This document shows, one piece after another, positions 1 through 8,319 of a stretch of 64,000 nucleotides of DNA (position 1 is its first letter; each line of letters starts with the position of its first letter). This DNA is from Klenkia taihuensis (GTDB taxonomy: Bacteria > Actinomycetota > Actinomycetes > Mycobacteriales > Geodermatophilaceae): assembly GCF_900112525.1 (NCBI RefSeq), contig NZ_FOMD01000004.1, forward strand, positions 558,001 to 622,000, given 5' to 3'. Both the position numbers and the translations under genes were made by a program. Under the pieces are notes generated by a model, which saw only the letters and a list, made by a program, of their open reading frames with translations, made no database searches and had not been told where the DNA came from.

Positions 1-105
1 GTGGAGGCCTCCAACCAGCTCGCCCAGTGGCAGCTGGACCACGTGCAGGGCGACATCCCCTCGCTCATGCGCACCGTCGCCCAGCTCGTCAGCCAGCCCG
101 CCTGA
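1..105 (+). CDS. 3' end of an unidentified protein (partial)
   Basis: An open frame runs in from the left edge and stops with TGA at 103-105. Only the last 34 residues are visible; the tail contains LAQWQLDHVQGD and ends SQPA. No family can be named from this tail. It ends 12 bases before the dioxygenase gene, so it is probably an upstream member of the same catabolic operon, for example an aromatic-ring monooxygenase. That role is inferred from position only. Confidence 0.5.
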   Translation: MEASNQLAQWQLDHVQGDIPSLMRTVAQLVSQPA

Positions 106-117
106 CAGGAGAAGACA

Positions 118-1056
118 GTGACCGAACGCCTCATCACCCACCTGCGGCACATCGACCTGGCCGTGCCCGACCTCGCCAAGCAGCGGGAGTTCTTCACCGG
201 CACCTGGGGCCTGAAGGAGGAGACGACCGACAGCGGCCTGTCCTTCCTCGCGGCCGAGGGGAGCCCCGAGCAGTACGTCGTCCGGCTCCGCGAGGCCACC
301 GACAAGCGGATCGACCTGGTCTCCTTCGGCGCCGCGGACCGCGCCGACGTCGACACCCTGGCCGGCCGGATGGCGTCGGCCGGCGTCCAGCTCGTGCACG
401 AGCCCACCGACCTGCAGACCCCCGGCGGCGGCTACGGCTTCCGGTTCTTCGACAACGAGGGCCGCACGGTCGAGGTGTCCGCCGACGTCGCCGTGCGCGA
501 GCACCGCCGCATCGAGGAGGGCGAGTCGATCCCGGTGCGGCTGTCCCACGTCGTGCTGAACTCGGCCGAGCCCGAGAAGACCGTGGCCTTCTACGAGCAG
601 CACTTCGGCTTCGCGCTGTCGGACACCCTCATGCACCCGCGGATGGGCAACATGATGTGGTTCCTGCGCACCAACGCCTGGCACCACAGCATGGCCGTCG
701 CCCGCGGCCCGCACGCCTCGCTGCACCACGCCTCGTTCGAGCTGCGCGGCATCGACGAGTACATGCGCGGCACCGGCCGGGCGCTGCGCGCGGGCGTGGA
801 GAAGATCTGGGGCCCGGGGCGCCACATGGCCGGCAACAACACCTTCTCCTACTTCCTGGACCCGCACGGCAACACCGTGGAGTACACGACCGAGCTCGAC
901 CTGGTCGACGAGGACACCTGGCACCCCTCGCTCTACGACTTCACCCAGCCCGAGGTCAGCGACCAGTGGGGCACCGCGAACGCGATGAACGAGTTCGTCG
1001 CGCAGAAGTCGTTCAACGACCCCGACAAGGGTCTCTTCGTGGCACCCCCGGTCTGA
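118..1056 (+). CDS. Extradiol ring-cleavage dioxygenase (VOC fold, catechol 2,3-dioxygenase type)
   Basis: The protein has 312 residues and two vicinal-oxygen-chelate modules (about 5-125 and 140-265). The second carries the type I extradiol signature: candidate Fe(II) ligands His144 (RLSHVVL), His204 (SLHHASF) and Glu255 (GNTVEYTTE), with His189/190, His236 and Tyr245 at the spacing of the BphC active site. Length matches the family. It would open a catechol-type ring between a hydroxylated and an adjacent carbon. The GTG start sits 9 bases after GGAGAAG. The stop overlaps the next start (TGATG), so the FAH-family hydrolase is translationally coupled and probably acts on the same route. The exact substrate cannot be read from sequence. 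Confidence 0.88.
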   Translation: MTERLITHLRHIDLAVPDLAKQREFFTGTWGLKEETTDSGLSFLAAEGSPEQYVVRLREATDKRIDLVSFGAADRADVDTLAGRMASAGVQLVHEPTDLQTPGGGYGFRFFDNEGRTVEVSADVAVREHRRIEEGESIPVRLSHVVLNSAEPEKTVAFYEQHFGFALSDTLMHPRMGNMMWFLRTNAWHHSMAVARGPHASLHHASFELRGIDEYMRGTGRALRAGVEKIWGPGRHMAGNNTFSYFLDPHGNTVEYTTELDLVDEDTWHPSLYDFTQPEVSDQWGTANAMNEFVAQKSFNDPDKGLFVAPPV

Positions 1057-2009
1057 TGCGGTTCGCGACCTGGGAGCACCAGGGCGAGGTGTCCGCCGGT
1101 GTCGTCTCCGACGCCGGCGTGCACGGCATCCCCGGGACGACGGTGCTCGAGCTGGTGCGCTCGGGCCTGGCCACCGCGGTCGCCGCGGGGGAGCAGGCGC
1201 TGGAGGCACCGGCGGTGCCGCTGGCCGACGTCCGGCTGCTGCCGCCGCTGCAGCCGCCGACCGTGCGCGACTTCGTCACCTTCGAGGAGCACGTCGAGGG
1301 CGTGCGCAAGAGCATCGACGGCGCCGCCGGGGTGCCGGAGCGGTGGTACGCAGCACCGACCTTCTACTTCACCCACCCCTACGCCCTGGTCGGCGCGCAC
1401 GACGACGTCGCCGTCCCGCCGGGCTGCCGGCGGTTCGACTTCGAGCTCGAGGTGGCGGCGGTCGTCGCCGAGGACCTGACCTCGCCCAGCCCCGACCAGG
1501 CCGCGGTCTTCGGCTACACGGTGCTCAACGACTGGTCGGCGCGGGACCTGCAGGCCGCCGAGATGCAGGTCAGCCTCGGCCCGGCCAAGGGCAAGGACTC
1601 GGCCACGACGCTGGGCCCGTGGCTGGTCACCGCCGACGAGCTCGAGCCCTACCGCGACGCCGAGGGGTTCCTCGCGCTGGAGATGACGGTGTCGGTCAAC
1701 GGCACCCGCATCGGCCACGACCTGCTGTCCAACATGGGCTGGCCGTTCGAGGAGCTGGTGGCCTACGCCGGCCGCGGCACCCGGCTGCTGGCCGGCGACG
1801 TGCTGGGGTCGGGCACCTGCGGCAACGGTGGCTGCCTGGCCGAGCTGTGGGGCCGGGACGGGGCGTCCGCCCCGCCGCCGCTGCAGCCCGGCGACGTCGT
1901 GGAGATGACCGTCGAGGGCATCGGCACCATCCGCAACCGCGTCGTGGCCGGCGCCGAGCTGCCGCCGGTGGCCCCCGCGCGCACCCGCACCCGCGCCCGC
2001 ACCCGATGA
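1056..2009 (+). CDS. Fumarylacetoacetate hydrolase family protein
   Basis: A 317-residue FAH-fold protein. The metal-binding region FDFELEVA (Glu130, Glu132, with Asp128) and NDWSARDLQ (Asp159/Asp164) is intact, followed by GPAKGKD with a candidate catalytic lysine. Family members hydrolyse C-C bonds of diketo acids or decarboxylate/isomerise ring-fission products in homoprotocatechuate-type pathways. ATG overlaps the dioxygenase stop by one base, and the gene overlaps the SDR by 4 bases (ATGA). The C-terminus is a run of Arg-Thr pairs encoded by a simple cgcacc repeat, probably unstructured. The substrate is unknown, but the context supports ring-cleavage product hydrolysis. Confidence 0.88.
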   Translation: MRFATWEHQGEVSAGVVSDAGVHGIPGTTVLELVRSGLATAVAAGEQALEAPAVPLADVRLLPPLQPPTVRDFVTFEEHVEGVRKSIDGAAGVPERWYAAPTFYFTHPYALVGAHDDVAVPPGCRRFDFELEVAAVVAEDLTSPSPDQAAVFGYTVLNDWSARDLQAAEMQVSLGPAKGKDSATTLGPWLVTADELEPYRDAEGFLALEMTVSVNGTRIGHDLLSNMGWPFEELVAYAGRGTRLLAGDVLGSGTCGNGGCLAELWGRDGASAPPPLQPGDVVEMTVEGIGTIRNRVVAGAELPPVAPARTRTRARTR

Positions 2010-2752
2010 GCCCGGACCTGGCCGGCCGGGTCGTCGTCGTCACCGGCGGCGGCCGCGGCCAGGGCGCGGCGGAGGCCCGCCTGCTGTGCGCGCTCGGCGC
2101 GGAGGTCACCGCGGTCGACCTCGGGGACGGCCCCGACGAGGACCTCGGCGGGGCCGGCTACCGGCGGCTGGACGTCACCGACGCCGCGGGCTGGGCGGCC
2201 CTCGCGGCCGACCTCGGCGAGGTGCACGGCCTGGTCTGCAACGCCGGGGTCACCTGGCGGGCGCGGTTCACCGAGCTGGACCCGGCCGACCTGGCGCGGG
2301 TCATGGCGGTGAACGTGACCGGCACGCTGCTGGGCCTGCAGGCGCTCACCCCGCGGATGGGGCCCGGCGGGTCGGTGGTCGTCGTGGGCTCGGTGGCCGG
2401 GCTGACCGGGCACTTCCCGGCCGCCTACACGGCCAGCAAGTGGGCGCTGCGCGGGCTGGCCAAGACGGCCTGCCTGGAGCTGGGCCCGCGCGGCATCCGG
2501 GTCAACACCGTCCACCCCGGCTACGTCGAGACGCCGATGACCGCCTCGGCCGCACCGGCCTTCCGGGCGGCCAACGTCGCCGAGACCCCGCTGGGGCGCA
2601 CCGGCACCGTCGACGAGGTGGCCCCGCTGGTGGCCTTCCTGCTCGGCGACGGCGCCTCCTTCATCACCGGCGCGGAGATCCCCGTCGACGGGGGCCTCAC
2701 CGCCCACGGCGGCGTGAAGTCCATCAGCGACGCCGTCGCCGCACCCACCTGA
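2006..2752 (+). CDS. SDR family NAD(P)-dependent oxidoreductase
   Basis: A 248-residue classical short-chain dehydrogenase. The cofactor loop is TGGGRGQG (13-20), NAG starts at residue 79, and the catalytic residues are Ser129, Tyr141 and Lys145 (YTASK). The C-terminal part has the usual FITGAEIPVDGG motif. The start ATG overlaps the preceding stop (ATGA), so it belongs to the catabolic operon. It probably oxidises or reduces a hydroxy/keto intermediate of the aromatic route; the substrate is not predictable. Confidence 0.9.
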   Translation: MSPDLAGRVVVVTGGGRGQGAAEARLLCALGAEVTAVDLGDGPDEDLGGAGYRRLDVTDAAGWAALAADLGEVHGLVCNAGVTWRARFTELDPADLARVMAVNVTGTLLGLQALTPRMGPGGSVVVVGSVAGLTGHFPAAYTASKWALRGLAKTACLELGPRGIRVNTVHPGYVETPMTASAAPAFRAANVAETPLGRTGTVDEVAPLVAFLLGDGASFITGAEIPVDGGLTAHGGVKSISDAVAAPT

Positions 2753-2768
2753 GCAGAGAGGAACGCAC

Positions 2769-3938
2769 GTGTTCGAGTACTTCCCGGGCAACTACGTCTG
2801 GAACCTGGGCGTCGTCGCGACGCTGAACTCCGGCGGGCTGATCGACGAGGTCGACCGCGCCTGCCGGCCGATCAAGGACGCCGCGCAGCAGGGCGAGGAC
2901 GCCGGCACCCAGGACTTCCTGCGGGCCTGGACGGCGCTGACCGACCAGCTGGTCGAGCAGGCCGAGGCGGCCGAGAAGGCCGGGCACACCCGCACCGCCG
3001 GGCAGCTGTGGTTCCGCGCCACCAACTACCTGTGCCAGGCCGAGCGGATGCTGTCCCACACCAGCCCCGACCGGGTGCCCACCTACCGGCGGGTCACCGA
3101 CATCGCCGAGCGCGCCTTCGCCACCCACAGCCCGCGGGTCTCGCGGGTGGAGATCCCCTACGAGGGCACGACGCTGCCGGCCTACTTCAGCGCCGCGCCG
3201 GCCACCGACCAGGGGCCCGCACCGGTCGTCGTGCTGGTCAACGGGCTGGACTCCACCAAGGAGCACATGTACACGTCCAACCACTGGGAGGAGCTGGCCG
3301 CCCGCGGCATCTCCTGCCTGATGCTGGACCAGCCCGGCACCGGCGAGGCGCTGCGCCTGCAGGGCCTCACCGCGCGCATCGACACCGAGGTGTGGGCCGG
3401 CGCGGCGGTGGACTGGCTGGAGACCCGCGCGGACGTCGACACCGCGAGGATCGGCATCGTCGGCTGGTCACTGGGTGGCTACTTCTCGCCGCGCGCCGCG
3501 GCCTTCGAGAAGCGGTTCGCGCTCTGCGTGGCGTGGGGGGCCAACCACGACTGGGGCGCGGTGCAGCGCCGCCGGGCCCAGCGCGAGGGCGAGCGCCCCG
3601 TGCCGCACTACTGGTCGCACGTGCTGTGGGTGTGGGGCATCGAGGGCGACGAGCACCACCTCGACGCGTTCCTGGAGTTCGCCGACGGCGTCCACCTGGA
3701 CGGCGTCGTGGAGAAGATCACCGTGCCGTTCCTCGTCGCGCACGGGGAGCACGACCGGCAGATCCCGCTGGAGTACGCGCACCGCTCCTACGAGCAGGCC
3801 GTCCACTCCCCGAAGCGGGAGCTGCGGGTGTTCACCCCCGAGGAGGGCGCCACCGAGCACATCGGCCTGGACCACCTGCCGCACGTCAGCGTGTTCGTCG
3901 CCGACTGGGTCGCCGACACCTTCGCCGAGCTGGGCTGA
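2769..3938 (+). CDS. Alpha/beta hydrolase with helical N-terminal domain (FrsA / C-C hydrolase type)
   Basis: A 389-residue serine hydrolase. The first 120 residues form a helical N-terminal domain (VWNLGV, repeated Glu/Ala helices), as in FrsA-like and 2,6-dihydroxypseudooxynicotine-hydrolase-like enzymes. The catalytic core follows, with nucleophile elbow GWSLGG (Ser234), acid Asp329 (HGEHDRQIP) and a candidate His364. GTG is the start (GAGCAGAGAGGAACGC upstream). It lies 16 bases after the SDR gene and closes the cassette. In this setting it may cleave a C-C bond of the ring-fission product; this is inference from family and neighbours. Confidence 0.85.
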   Translation: MFEYFPGNYVWNLGVVATLNSGGLIDEVDRACRPIKDAAQQGEDAGTQDFLRAWTALTDQLVEQAEAAEKAGHTRTAGQLWFRATNYLCQAERMLSHTSPDRVPTYRRVTDIAERAFATHSPRVSRVEIPYEGTTLPAYFSAAPATDQGPAPVVVLVNGLDSTKEHMYTSNHWEELAARGISCLMLDQPGTGEALRLQGLTARIDTEVWAGAAVDWLETRADVDTARIGIVGWSLGGYFSPRAAAFEKRFALCVAWGANHDWGAVQRRRAQREGERPVPHYWSHVLWVWGIEGDEHHLDAFLEFADGVHLDGVVEKITVPFLVAHGEHDRQIPLEYAHRSYEQAVHSPKRELRVFTPEEGATEHIGLDHLPHVSVFVADWVADTFAELG

Positions 3939-3978
3939 CCCGCACCGGGCCGCCCGCCCCGCCTCAGCGGGTGCGGGT
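3938..3978. terminator. Possible hairpin between convergent genes
   Basis: A perfect 9-base inverted repeat, ACCCGCACC at 3938-3946 and GGTGCGGGT at 3970-3978, spans the gap between two convergent genes. The loop is 23 bases and there is no T-tract, so a terminator role is only possible. Confidence 0.35.
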
Positions 3979-4932
3979 GGTCCGGTCGGCGAGGTCGATG
4001 GCGGTGGACAGGCCCAGCGCCATGGCCCGGCCGCTGGTCGACCCCGTGGCCAGCAGCGTGGCCAGCGCGGCGTCGAGGTCGCCCTGCCCGATCAGCGCCC
4101 GGACGACGGCGGCGAACTCGCCGCTGACCCGGCCGGCCGCGGCGTGCTTGAGCAGCGCACGGGACAGCTCGGTGGTGCGCCCGGCGGCCAGCGCGTGCAC
4201 GCCGGCGCCGAAGCGCTCGGCGGCCGGGTGCCCCATGAGCACCAGTCCGGCGACCGTGCCGGCGAGCACGTCGTCCCCGGCGGGGGTCAGGCCCGGGCCG
4301 AGCCCGACCAGCCGGGTGGCGGTGCGCAGCGCGGCGTCGAGGTCGGCACGCCGGACGGCGCCGCGCAGCGCCGCCAGCGGGCCGCTGGGCCCACCGGGCA
4401 GGCCGGGCAGGGTGAAGGCCGAGTGCGGTCCGTCGCCGTAGAGCGCGGTGCGCAGCGTGCGGACGCCCTCGGGCAGCAGCACCGGGCGCAGGCCGGGCAG
4501 CCTGGGCCGGGGGTCCCACCAGGCGGCGGCGGACACGGTGAGGTCGCCGACGACGACGCGGCCGCCGCCGACGGAGGCCCGGGCGCCGGCCGGGGCACCC
4601 ACCAGCGGGCGGCCGTTGGACGGGCGGGAGAGCACCAGGCCCAGCGGCAGCCGGGCGGCGTCGGCGGTGAGCACGCCGACCACGTCGGTGCCCTGCGGGG
4701 TGGCCACGGCCAGGTAGACCGCGGCGGGCACCGACAGCAGCACGGTGGCCGGGCGGACCGGTCCGCGCAGCAGTTCGGCGACGCCGGTGCTGGCCGCCGC
4801 GGGGACGGCGGGCCCGGCGGTCAGCGGGCGGGCGGGGTCCCGGGGGAGCGGGATGGTCGGCACACCGGCGCGGGCGGCCCGGCCGCGCTCGGCCGTGGCG
4901 GTGGTGGTGTGCTGCGGTCCTGCGGTGCGCAT
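3964..4932 (-). CDS. DUF2877 family protein (AllH-like, ureide/oxamate metabolism)
   Basis: A 322-residue protein with the hallmark GLGPGLTPAGDDVLAG-type motif of DUF2877. This family includes AllH, a subunit linked to oxamate carbamoyltransferase in anaerobic allantoin use. I start it at the ATG at 4932 because GGGAGGA lies just upstream; another ATG lies 48 bases further out. It is transcribed away from a PucR-type regulator, the usual regulator of purine/ureide genes, which supports a nitrogen-catabolic role. The other expected allantoin genes are not next to it, so its substrate is open. Confidence 0.75.
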   Translation of the reverse strand: MRTAGPQHTTTATAERGRAARAGVPTIPLPRDPARPLTAGPAVPAAASTGVAELLRGPVRPATVLLSVPAAVYLAVATPQGTDVVGVLTADAARLPLGLVLSRPSNGRPLVGAPAGARASVGGGRVVVGDLTVSAAAWWDPRPRLPGLRPVLLPEGVRTLRTALYGDGPHSAFTLPGLPGGPSGPLAALRGAVRRADLDAALRTATRLVGLGPGLTPAGDDVLAGTVAGLVLMGHPAAERFGAGVHALAAGRTTELSRALLKHAAAGRVSGEFAAVVRALIGQGDLDAALATLLATGSTSGRAMALGLSTAIDLADRTTRTR

Positions 4933-5174
4933 GGGTCCTCCCGTGGGTACCGGCGGTCGCCCCCGCGCCGCCGTCCGCACCGTGACCGGGCGGAGGAGCC
5001 GCGGTGGGGCGGCTTACCATCCACACGAGCCGATCGGGCGTATGTCGAACCTATGCGGCGCGTCCACACCCGTCGTATGGCGTAACTAGCCAAGAATGCG
5101 TGGCCGAGTCCAGGCAGCTCTGACAGGATGAGCGGGCAGGACCGGGGGAGCACGGGACGTGGGGGGACAACACG
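4933..5174. promoter_or_regulatory. Divergent control region between DUF2877 gene and pucR-like gene
   Basis: This 242-base region lies between two divergent starts and is less GC-rich than the flanking genes around 5035-5110. It contains the similar 9-mers cgtatgtcg (5039-5047), cctatgcgg (5051-5059) and cgtatggcg (5074-5082). These could be repeated operator half-sites for the PucR protein. No promoter can be assigned with certainty. Confidence 0.35.
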
Positions 5175-7121
5175 GTGACCGATCGTGAGTACGCGGTGAC
5201 ATCGCCTTCGGAGGGTGGCCGAACGGCTCCGCTGCGTCAGGTCTCGGGCCGGTCCGAGCCGGCGCTGTCCCGGGTGGCGCCGACCGAGCGCACCGCCCTC
5301 GAGGACAGCATGGGCCTGTCGGTCACCCAGCTGCTGGCGCTCACCGACGGCACCCTGGTCGCGGGTTCCGCGGGGGCCGGCCGGGTGGTCCGCCAGGTGG
5401 TCGTCGACGACCCCGCCGACCCGCTCGCCGGTGCCGGCCCCGACGTCCTGGTGGTGCTCGGCGCCCGGCTGCCCCCGGCCGACCCGGCGCAGTGCCGGGC
5501 CCTCATCGAGCGGCTCACCGCGCTCGGCACCGCGGCGCTGGCCTACCGCGACGCCGAGGGCCCGCCCGCCGTCCCCGCCGAGGTGCGCTACGAGGCCGAC
5601 CGCCGCGGGTTCCCGGTGGTGGCGCTGCCGCGCACCTCCCGGCTGGACCTGGTCGTCGCCGAGGTGTTCGGCGCCATCGTGGCCAAGCAGTCGCAGGCGC
5701 TGAGCCTGGCCGACCGGATGCACAACCAGTTCATCGACGTCGCGCTGACCGGCGGCGGGCTGGCCGAGGTCACCGCGCAGGCGGCCACGTTCCTCGACGG
5801 CGCCGCGGTGCTGGGCCTGGGCCCCGACCGCGAGATCGCCACCAGCGCCGGGCCGTCGGACGACGTCGCCGAGGTGCGCGACTGGCTGTGGCTGCTCGAC
5901 GCCGCCGCCGACGACGCCTACTCCGACCTGCCCAGCGCCCGCCGGCTCTCGGAGAACCGCGCCGACCAGGCCATCGTCACCCCGGCCGACGTGCTCGCCG
6001 ACGCCGACCTCTCCCCGGCCGACGGCATCCTGCTGGTCCCCGGCCACCACGAGCTGCCCGGCGGGGTCGGCGAGTACGCCGTCGCGCCGATCATGGCCGG
6101 CGACCAGCGGCACGGCTGGCTGGTCGCGGTGAACCGGCACGGGCCGATGCTGGTCGGCGCCGGGGCGGTGCTCGAGCGCGGCGCGGTCATCGCGGCGCTG
6201 TCGGAGATCCGCCACCAGGCCGTGCACTCGGTGGAGCTGCGCTTCCAGGGCGACATGGTGCGCCGGCTGGTCAGCGGCACCGTCGGGCACACCGAGCGGG
6301 CGCTGGCCTACACCCGCTCCTTCGGCTGGCGGCTCGACGGGCCGGTCGCGGTGCTGGTCACCGCCACCGAGACCGTCGCCGACGCCAGCGCCGACCCCAC
6401 GCGGGCGCTGGACGTGCTGGACCGGCTGGCCGACGGCTGGCGGGCCGCGATCGACGGCGAGGTCGCCGGCGCCGCGGTGGCGGGCCTGGCCACCGAGATC
6501 GTCACGGTGCTGCCGCTGGACGGCCGCACGCCCGAGGAGCTGACCTCCCTGGTCGCGGCGGTCACCGGCCGGGTCAACGCCCGGCTGCGCCGGGTGGGCC
6601 GGGTGCTGGCCACCGGCATCGGCCGGCCGGCGCGGGAGCTCTCCGGCCTGGGCGAGGCGCACCAGCAGGCGCAGCGGGCGCTGCAGGTGGGCCAGGAGAT
6701 CCACGGCGAGGCCACGGTCACCCACTTCGACCAGCTCGGGGTGTTCCGGCTGCTGTCGCTGATCCCGGACTCGACGGAGCTGCGGTCCTACGTCGACGAG
6801 GTGCTCGGCCCGCTGGCCGATGCCGCCGACCCCGACTCCGCCGACCTGCGCGACACCCTGCGGGTGCTGCTGGAGACCAACCTCAACGTCGCGGAGTCCG
6901 CCCGCCGGCTGCACTTCCACTACAACACGATGCGCTACCGGATCGGCAAGCTGGAGCGGATGCTGGGGCCCTTCACCTCCGACCCCACGCTGCGGCTGAA
7001 CCTCCTGCTGGCCCTGCACGCGGCACGCATGCGCGGCCTGGACCAGGTGCACCGGCCGCCGGTGGAGGCCACCGGCCTGCCCTACCTCGACGACGGCCTG
7101 GAGGCCCTCGCCCAGGCCTGA
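5175..7121 (+). CDS. PucR family transcriptional regulator
   Basis: A 648-residue regulator. An N-terminal PucR sensory domain (about 47-185) is followed by a central GGDEF-like/CdaR-type domain (about 340-500) and a C-terminal helix-turn-helix (LLETNLNVAESARRLHFHYN, with NTMRYRIGKLERMLG). Family members sense purine or ureide signals and activate catabolic operons. GTG 5175 is the chosen start; an internal ATG at 5310 (Met46) begins exactly at the conserved domain and may be the true start, since residues 1-45 look unstructured. It is divergent from the DUF2877 gene and probably regulates it and itself. Confidence 0.9.
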   Translation: MTDREYAVTSPSEGGRTAPLRQVSGRSEPALSRVAPTERTALEDSMGLSVTQLLALTDGTLVAGSAGAGRVVRQVVVDDPADPLAGAGPDVLVVLGARLPPADPAQCRALIERLTALGTAALAYRDAEGPPAVPAEVRYEADRRGFPVVALPRTSRLDLVVAEVFGAIVAKQSQALSLADRMHNQFIDVALTGGGLAEVTAQAATFLDGAAVLGLGPDREIATSAGPSDDVAEVRDWLWLLDAAADDAYSDLPSARRLSENRADQAIVTPADVLADADLSPADGILLVPGHHELPGGVGEYAVAPIMAGDQRHGWLVAVNRHGPMLVGAGAVLERGAVIAALSEIRHQAVHSVELRFQGDMVRRLVSGTVGHTERALAYTRSFGWRLDGPVAVLVTATETVADASADPTRALDVLDRLADGWRAAIDGEVAGAAVAGLATEIVTVLPLDGRTPEELTSLVAAVTGRVNARLRRVGRVLATGIGRPARELSGLGEAHQQAQRALQVGQEIHGEATVTHFDQLGVFRLLSLIPDSTELRSYVDEVLGPLADAADPDSADLRDTLRVLLETNLNVAESARRLHFHYNTMRYRIGKLERMLGPFTSDPTLRLNLLLALHAARMRGLDQVHRPPVEATGLPYLDDGLEALAQA

Positions 7122-7137
7122 CCCCGAGGACGACGCA

Positions 7138-7165
7138 GGCCCGCCACCCGGGTGGGTGGCGGGCC
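7138..7165. terminator. Strong hairpin between convergent genes
   Basis: A perfect 12-bp stem, GGCCCGCCACCC (7138-7149) and GGGTGGCGGGCC (7154-7165), with a 4-base loop. It lies 17 bases after the pucR-like stop and just beyond the cbtA stop, so it can serve both strands. There is no clear T-tract, as is common in high-GC genomes. Confidence 0.65.
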
Positions 7166-7178
7166 CCGTCGAGGCGGC

Positions 7179-7928
7179 TCAGCTGCGGCGGGCGAGGCGG
7201 TCGACCAGGTAGCCGGCGGTGAGGCCGAGCGTGGTCCACATGACCGCGAGCTGGCCGAGGGACGCCAGCCGGAAGTCCCACACGACCGCGGCGGGCACGT
7301 CGGCGGCGATGGTGTCGGGGTTGTCCGGCACCAGCAGCACCGTGGCCGCGACCAGCGCGACGGCGAGCAGGACCGCCGCCGTCGCCACGGCCGACGGGTG
7401 CAGACCGCGGGCGCGCAGCGTGCCGACCAGCGCCGACACCAGCAGCGCGGTGACCACGCCGGCGCCCAGTACCGCGACGTAGATCGCCGTCCGGGTGCCG
7501 ACGGTGTCGGGGTCGCCGACGGCCGGCGGGTTGGCCGGCATCTTCAGCGCGGGCAGCAGCGCGAACACGCCGAACCCGACCGCGGTGAGGACGGCGACCC
7601 GGCCGACGTCGGTGCGCCCGGGCAGCCGGTGCCGCACCCCGGCGTACACCGCGGCGACGACGACGGAGAACACCACCGCGGCGACCACGGTGCCGAGGAA
7701 CCCGCCGACCAGCTGCGTGCCGCGGCCGACCAGCTCCTCGCCGTGCTCGTGGCCGCCGGCGCGGGACTCCTCCAGCGCCAGCGCCGGCGCGATGGCCCGC
7801 TCGGTCACCAGCAGCGCCCACGCACCCGACGCCGCCCCGGCCGCGACGCCGGCGAGGGCGAAGCGGCCCAGCAGCGGCGCGAAGCGGGGGGCGGTCCCCT
7901 GGCGGGGGCTGTCGAGGGCGGCCGCCAT
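7179..7928 (-). CDS. cbtA: CbtA family cobalt transporter
   Basis: A 249-residue membrane protein with about five to six hydrophobic segments. The N-terminal half has the CbtA pattern, including a His/Glu loop after TM1 (GGHEHGEEL) likely to meet metal, and the mid-protein LPALKMPANPPAVGDP motif typical of CbtA. It is thought to move Co2+ into the cell for cobalamin synthesis. Its ATG overlaps the cbtB stop (ATGA), and both lie behind a cobalamin riboswitch, which supports the assignment. Confidence 0.88.
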   Translation of the reverse strand: MAAALDSPRQGTAPRFAPLLGRFALAGVAAGAASGAWALLVTERAIAPALALEESRAGGHEHGEELVGRGTQLVGGFLGTVVAAVVFSVVVAAVYAGVRHRLPGRTDVGRVAVLTAVGFGVFALLPALKMPANPPAVGDPDTVGTRTAIYVAVLGAGVVTALLVSALVGTLRARGLHPSAVATAAVLLAVALVAATVLLVPDNPDTIAADVPAAVVWDFRLASLGQLAVMWTTLGLTAGYLVDRLARRS

Positions 7929-8128
7929 CAGTGGCAGGGCATGCCCAGCGAGTGCCGGGCGTCGTGGAAGAACTCGTGCGCGAAGTCGCCGGCCGAGGCG
8001 AGCACGGCGCCGTTGTCCTGGGCGACCAGGTACAGGGCGAACAGCGCGAGCAGCGCCAGCGCCCAGGCGTAGGCCGGCACGGCCATGCGCGGGACGGCGG
8101 TGCGGGTGGTCTGCTGTGCAGAGGTCAT
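7928..8128 (-). CDS. cbtB: CbtB family cobalt transporter subunit
   Basis: A 66-residue protein with one transmembrane helix (about 19-38) and a histidine-rich C-terminus, HEFFHDARHSLGMPCH, the expected CbtB metal-binding tail. ATG 8128 is preceded by AGGAAGG. It is the first gene of the cbtB-cbtA operon, directly below the cobalamin riboswitch. Confidence 0.9.
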   Translation of the reverse strand: MTSAQQTTRTAVPRMAVPAYAWALALLALFALYLVAQDNGAVLASAGDFAHEFFHDARHSLGMPCH

Positions 8129-8159
8129 CGGGGAACCTTCCTGTCCATCACTCGTGGGT

Positions 8160-8300
8160 GCGCCGCGGCCGGTGTCCGGCTGCCGGGCGCGTGCGCCCGG
8201 GTGACGGTGGCGAGGACCGCGCCGGACTCCCACCGGCTTCCCTGCACCGCAGCGGTGCGGACGCTACGGCCGGGTTCCCCGGTCCACCAACGTCGAAGGT
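8160..8300 (-). promoter_or_regulatory. Cobalamin riboswitch upstream of cbtB
   Basis: Read on the minus strand, 8200-8243 gives GGGAAGCCGGTGGGAGTCC, then GGCGCGGTCCTCGCCACCGT and CACCC. This matches the conserved cobalamin-aptamer core (GGGAA..GGTG..A.TCC....C.G.CC.GCCAC.GT). CAGCCGGACACC at about 8171-8182 matches the B12-box end (AGCCAGGAGACC). The element ends about 30-40 bases before the cbtB start. Cobalamin binding is expected to lower cbtBA expression. Outer helix boundaries are approximate. Confidence 0.85.
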
Positions 8301-8319
8301 GCGCAGCTGCGCAGGTGGA

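Noticed and set aside
3475-5085. Long plus-strand frame opposite the DUF2877 gene
   Set aside because: Composition is repetitive and the opposite strand encodes a conserved protein with a clear ribosome-binding site.
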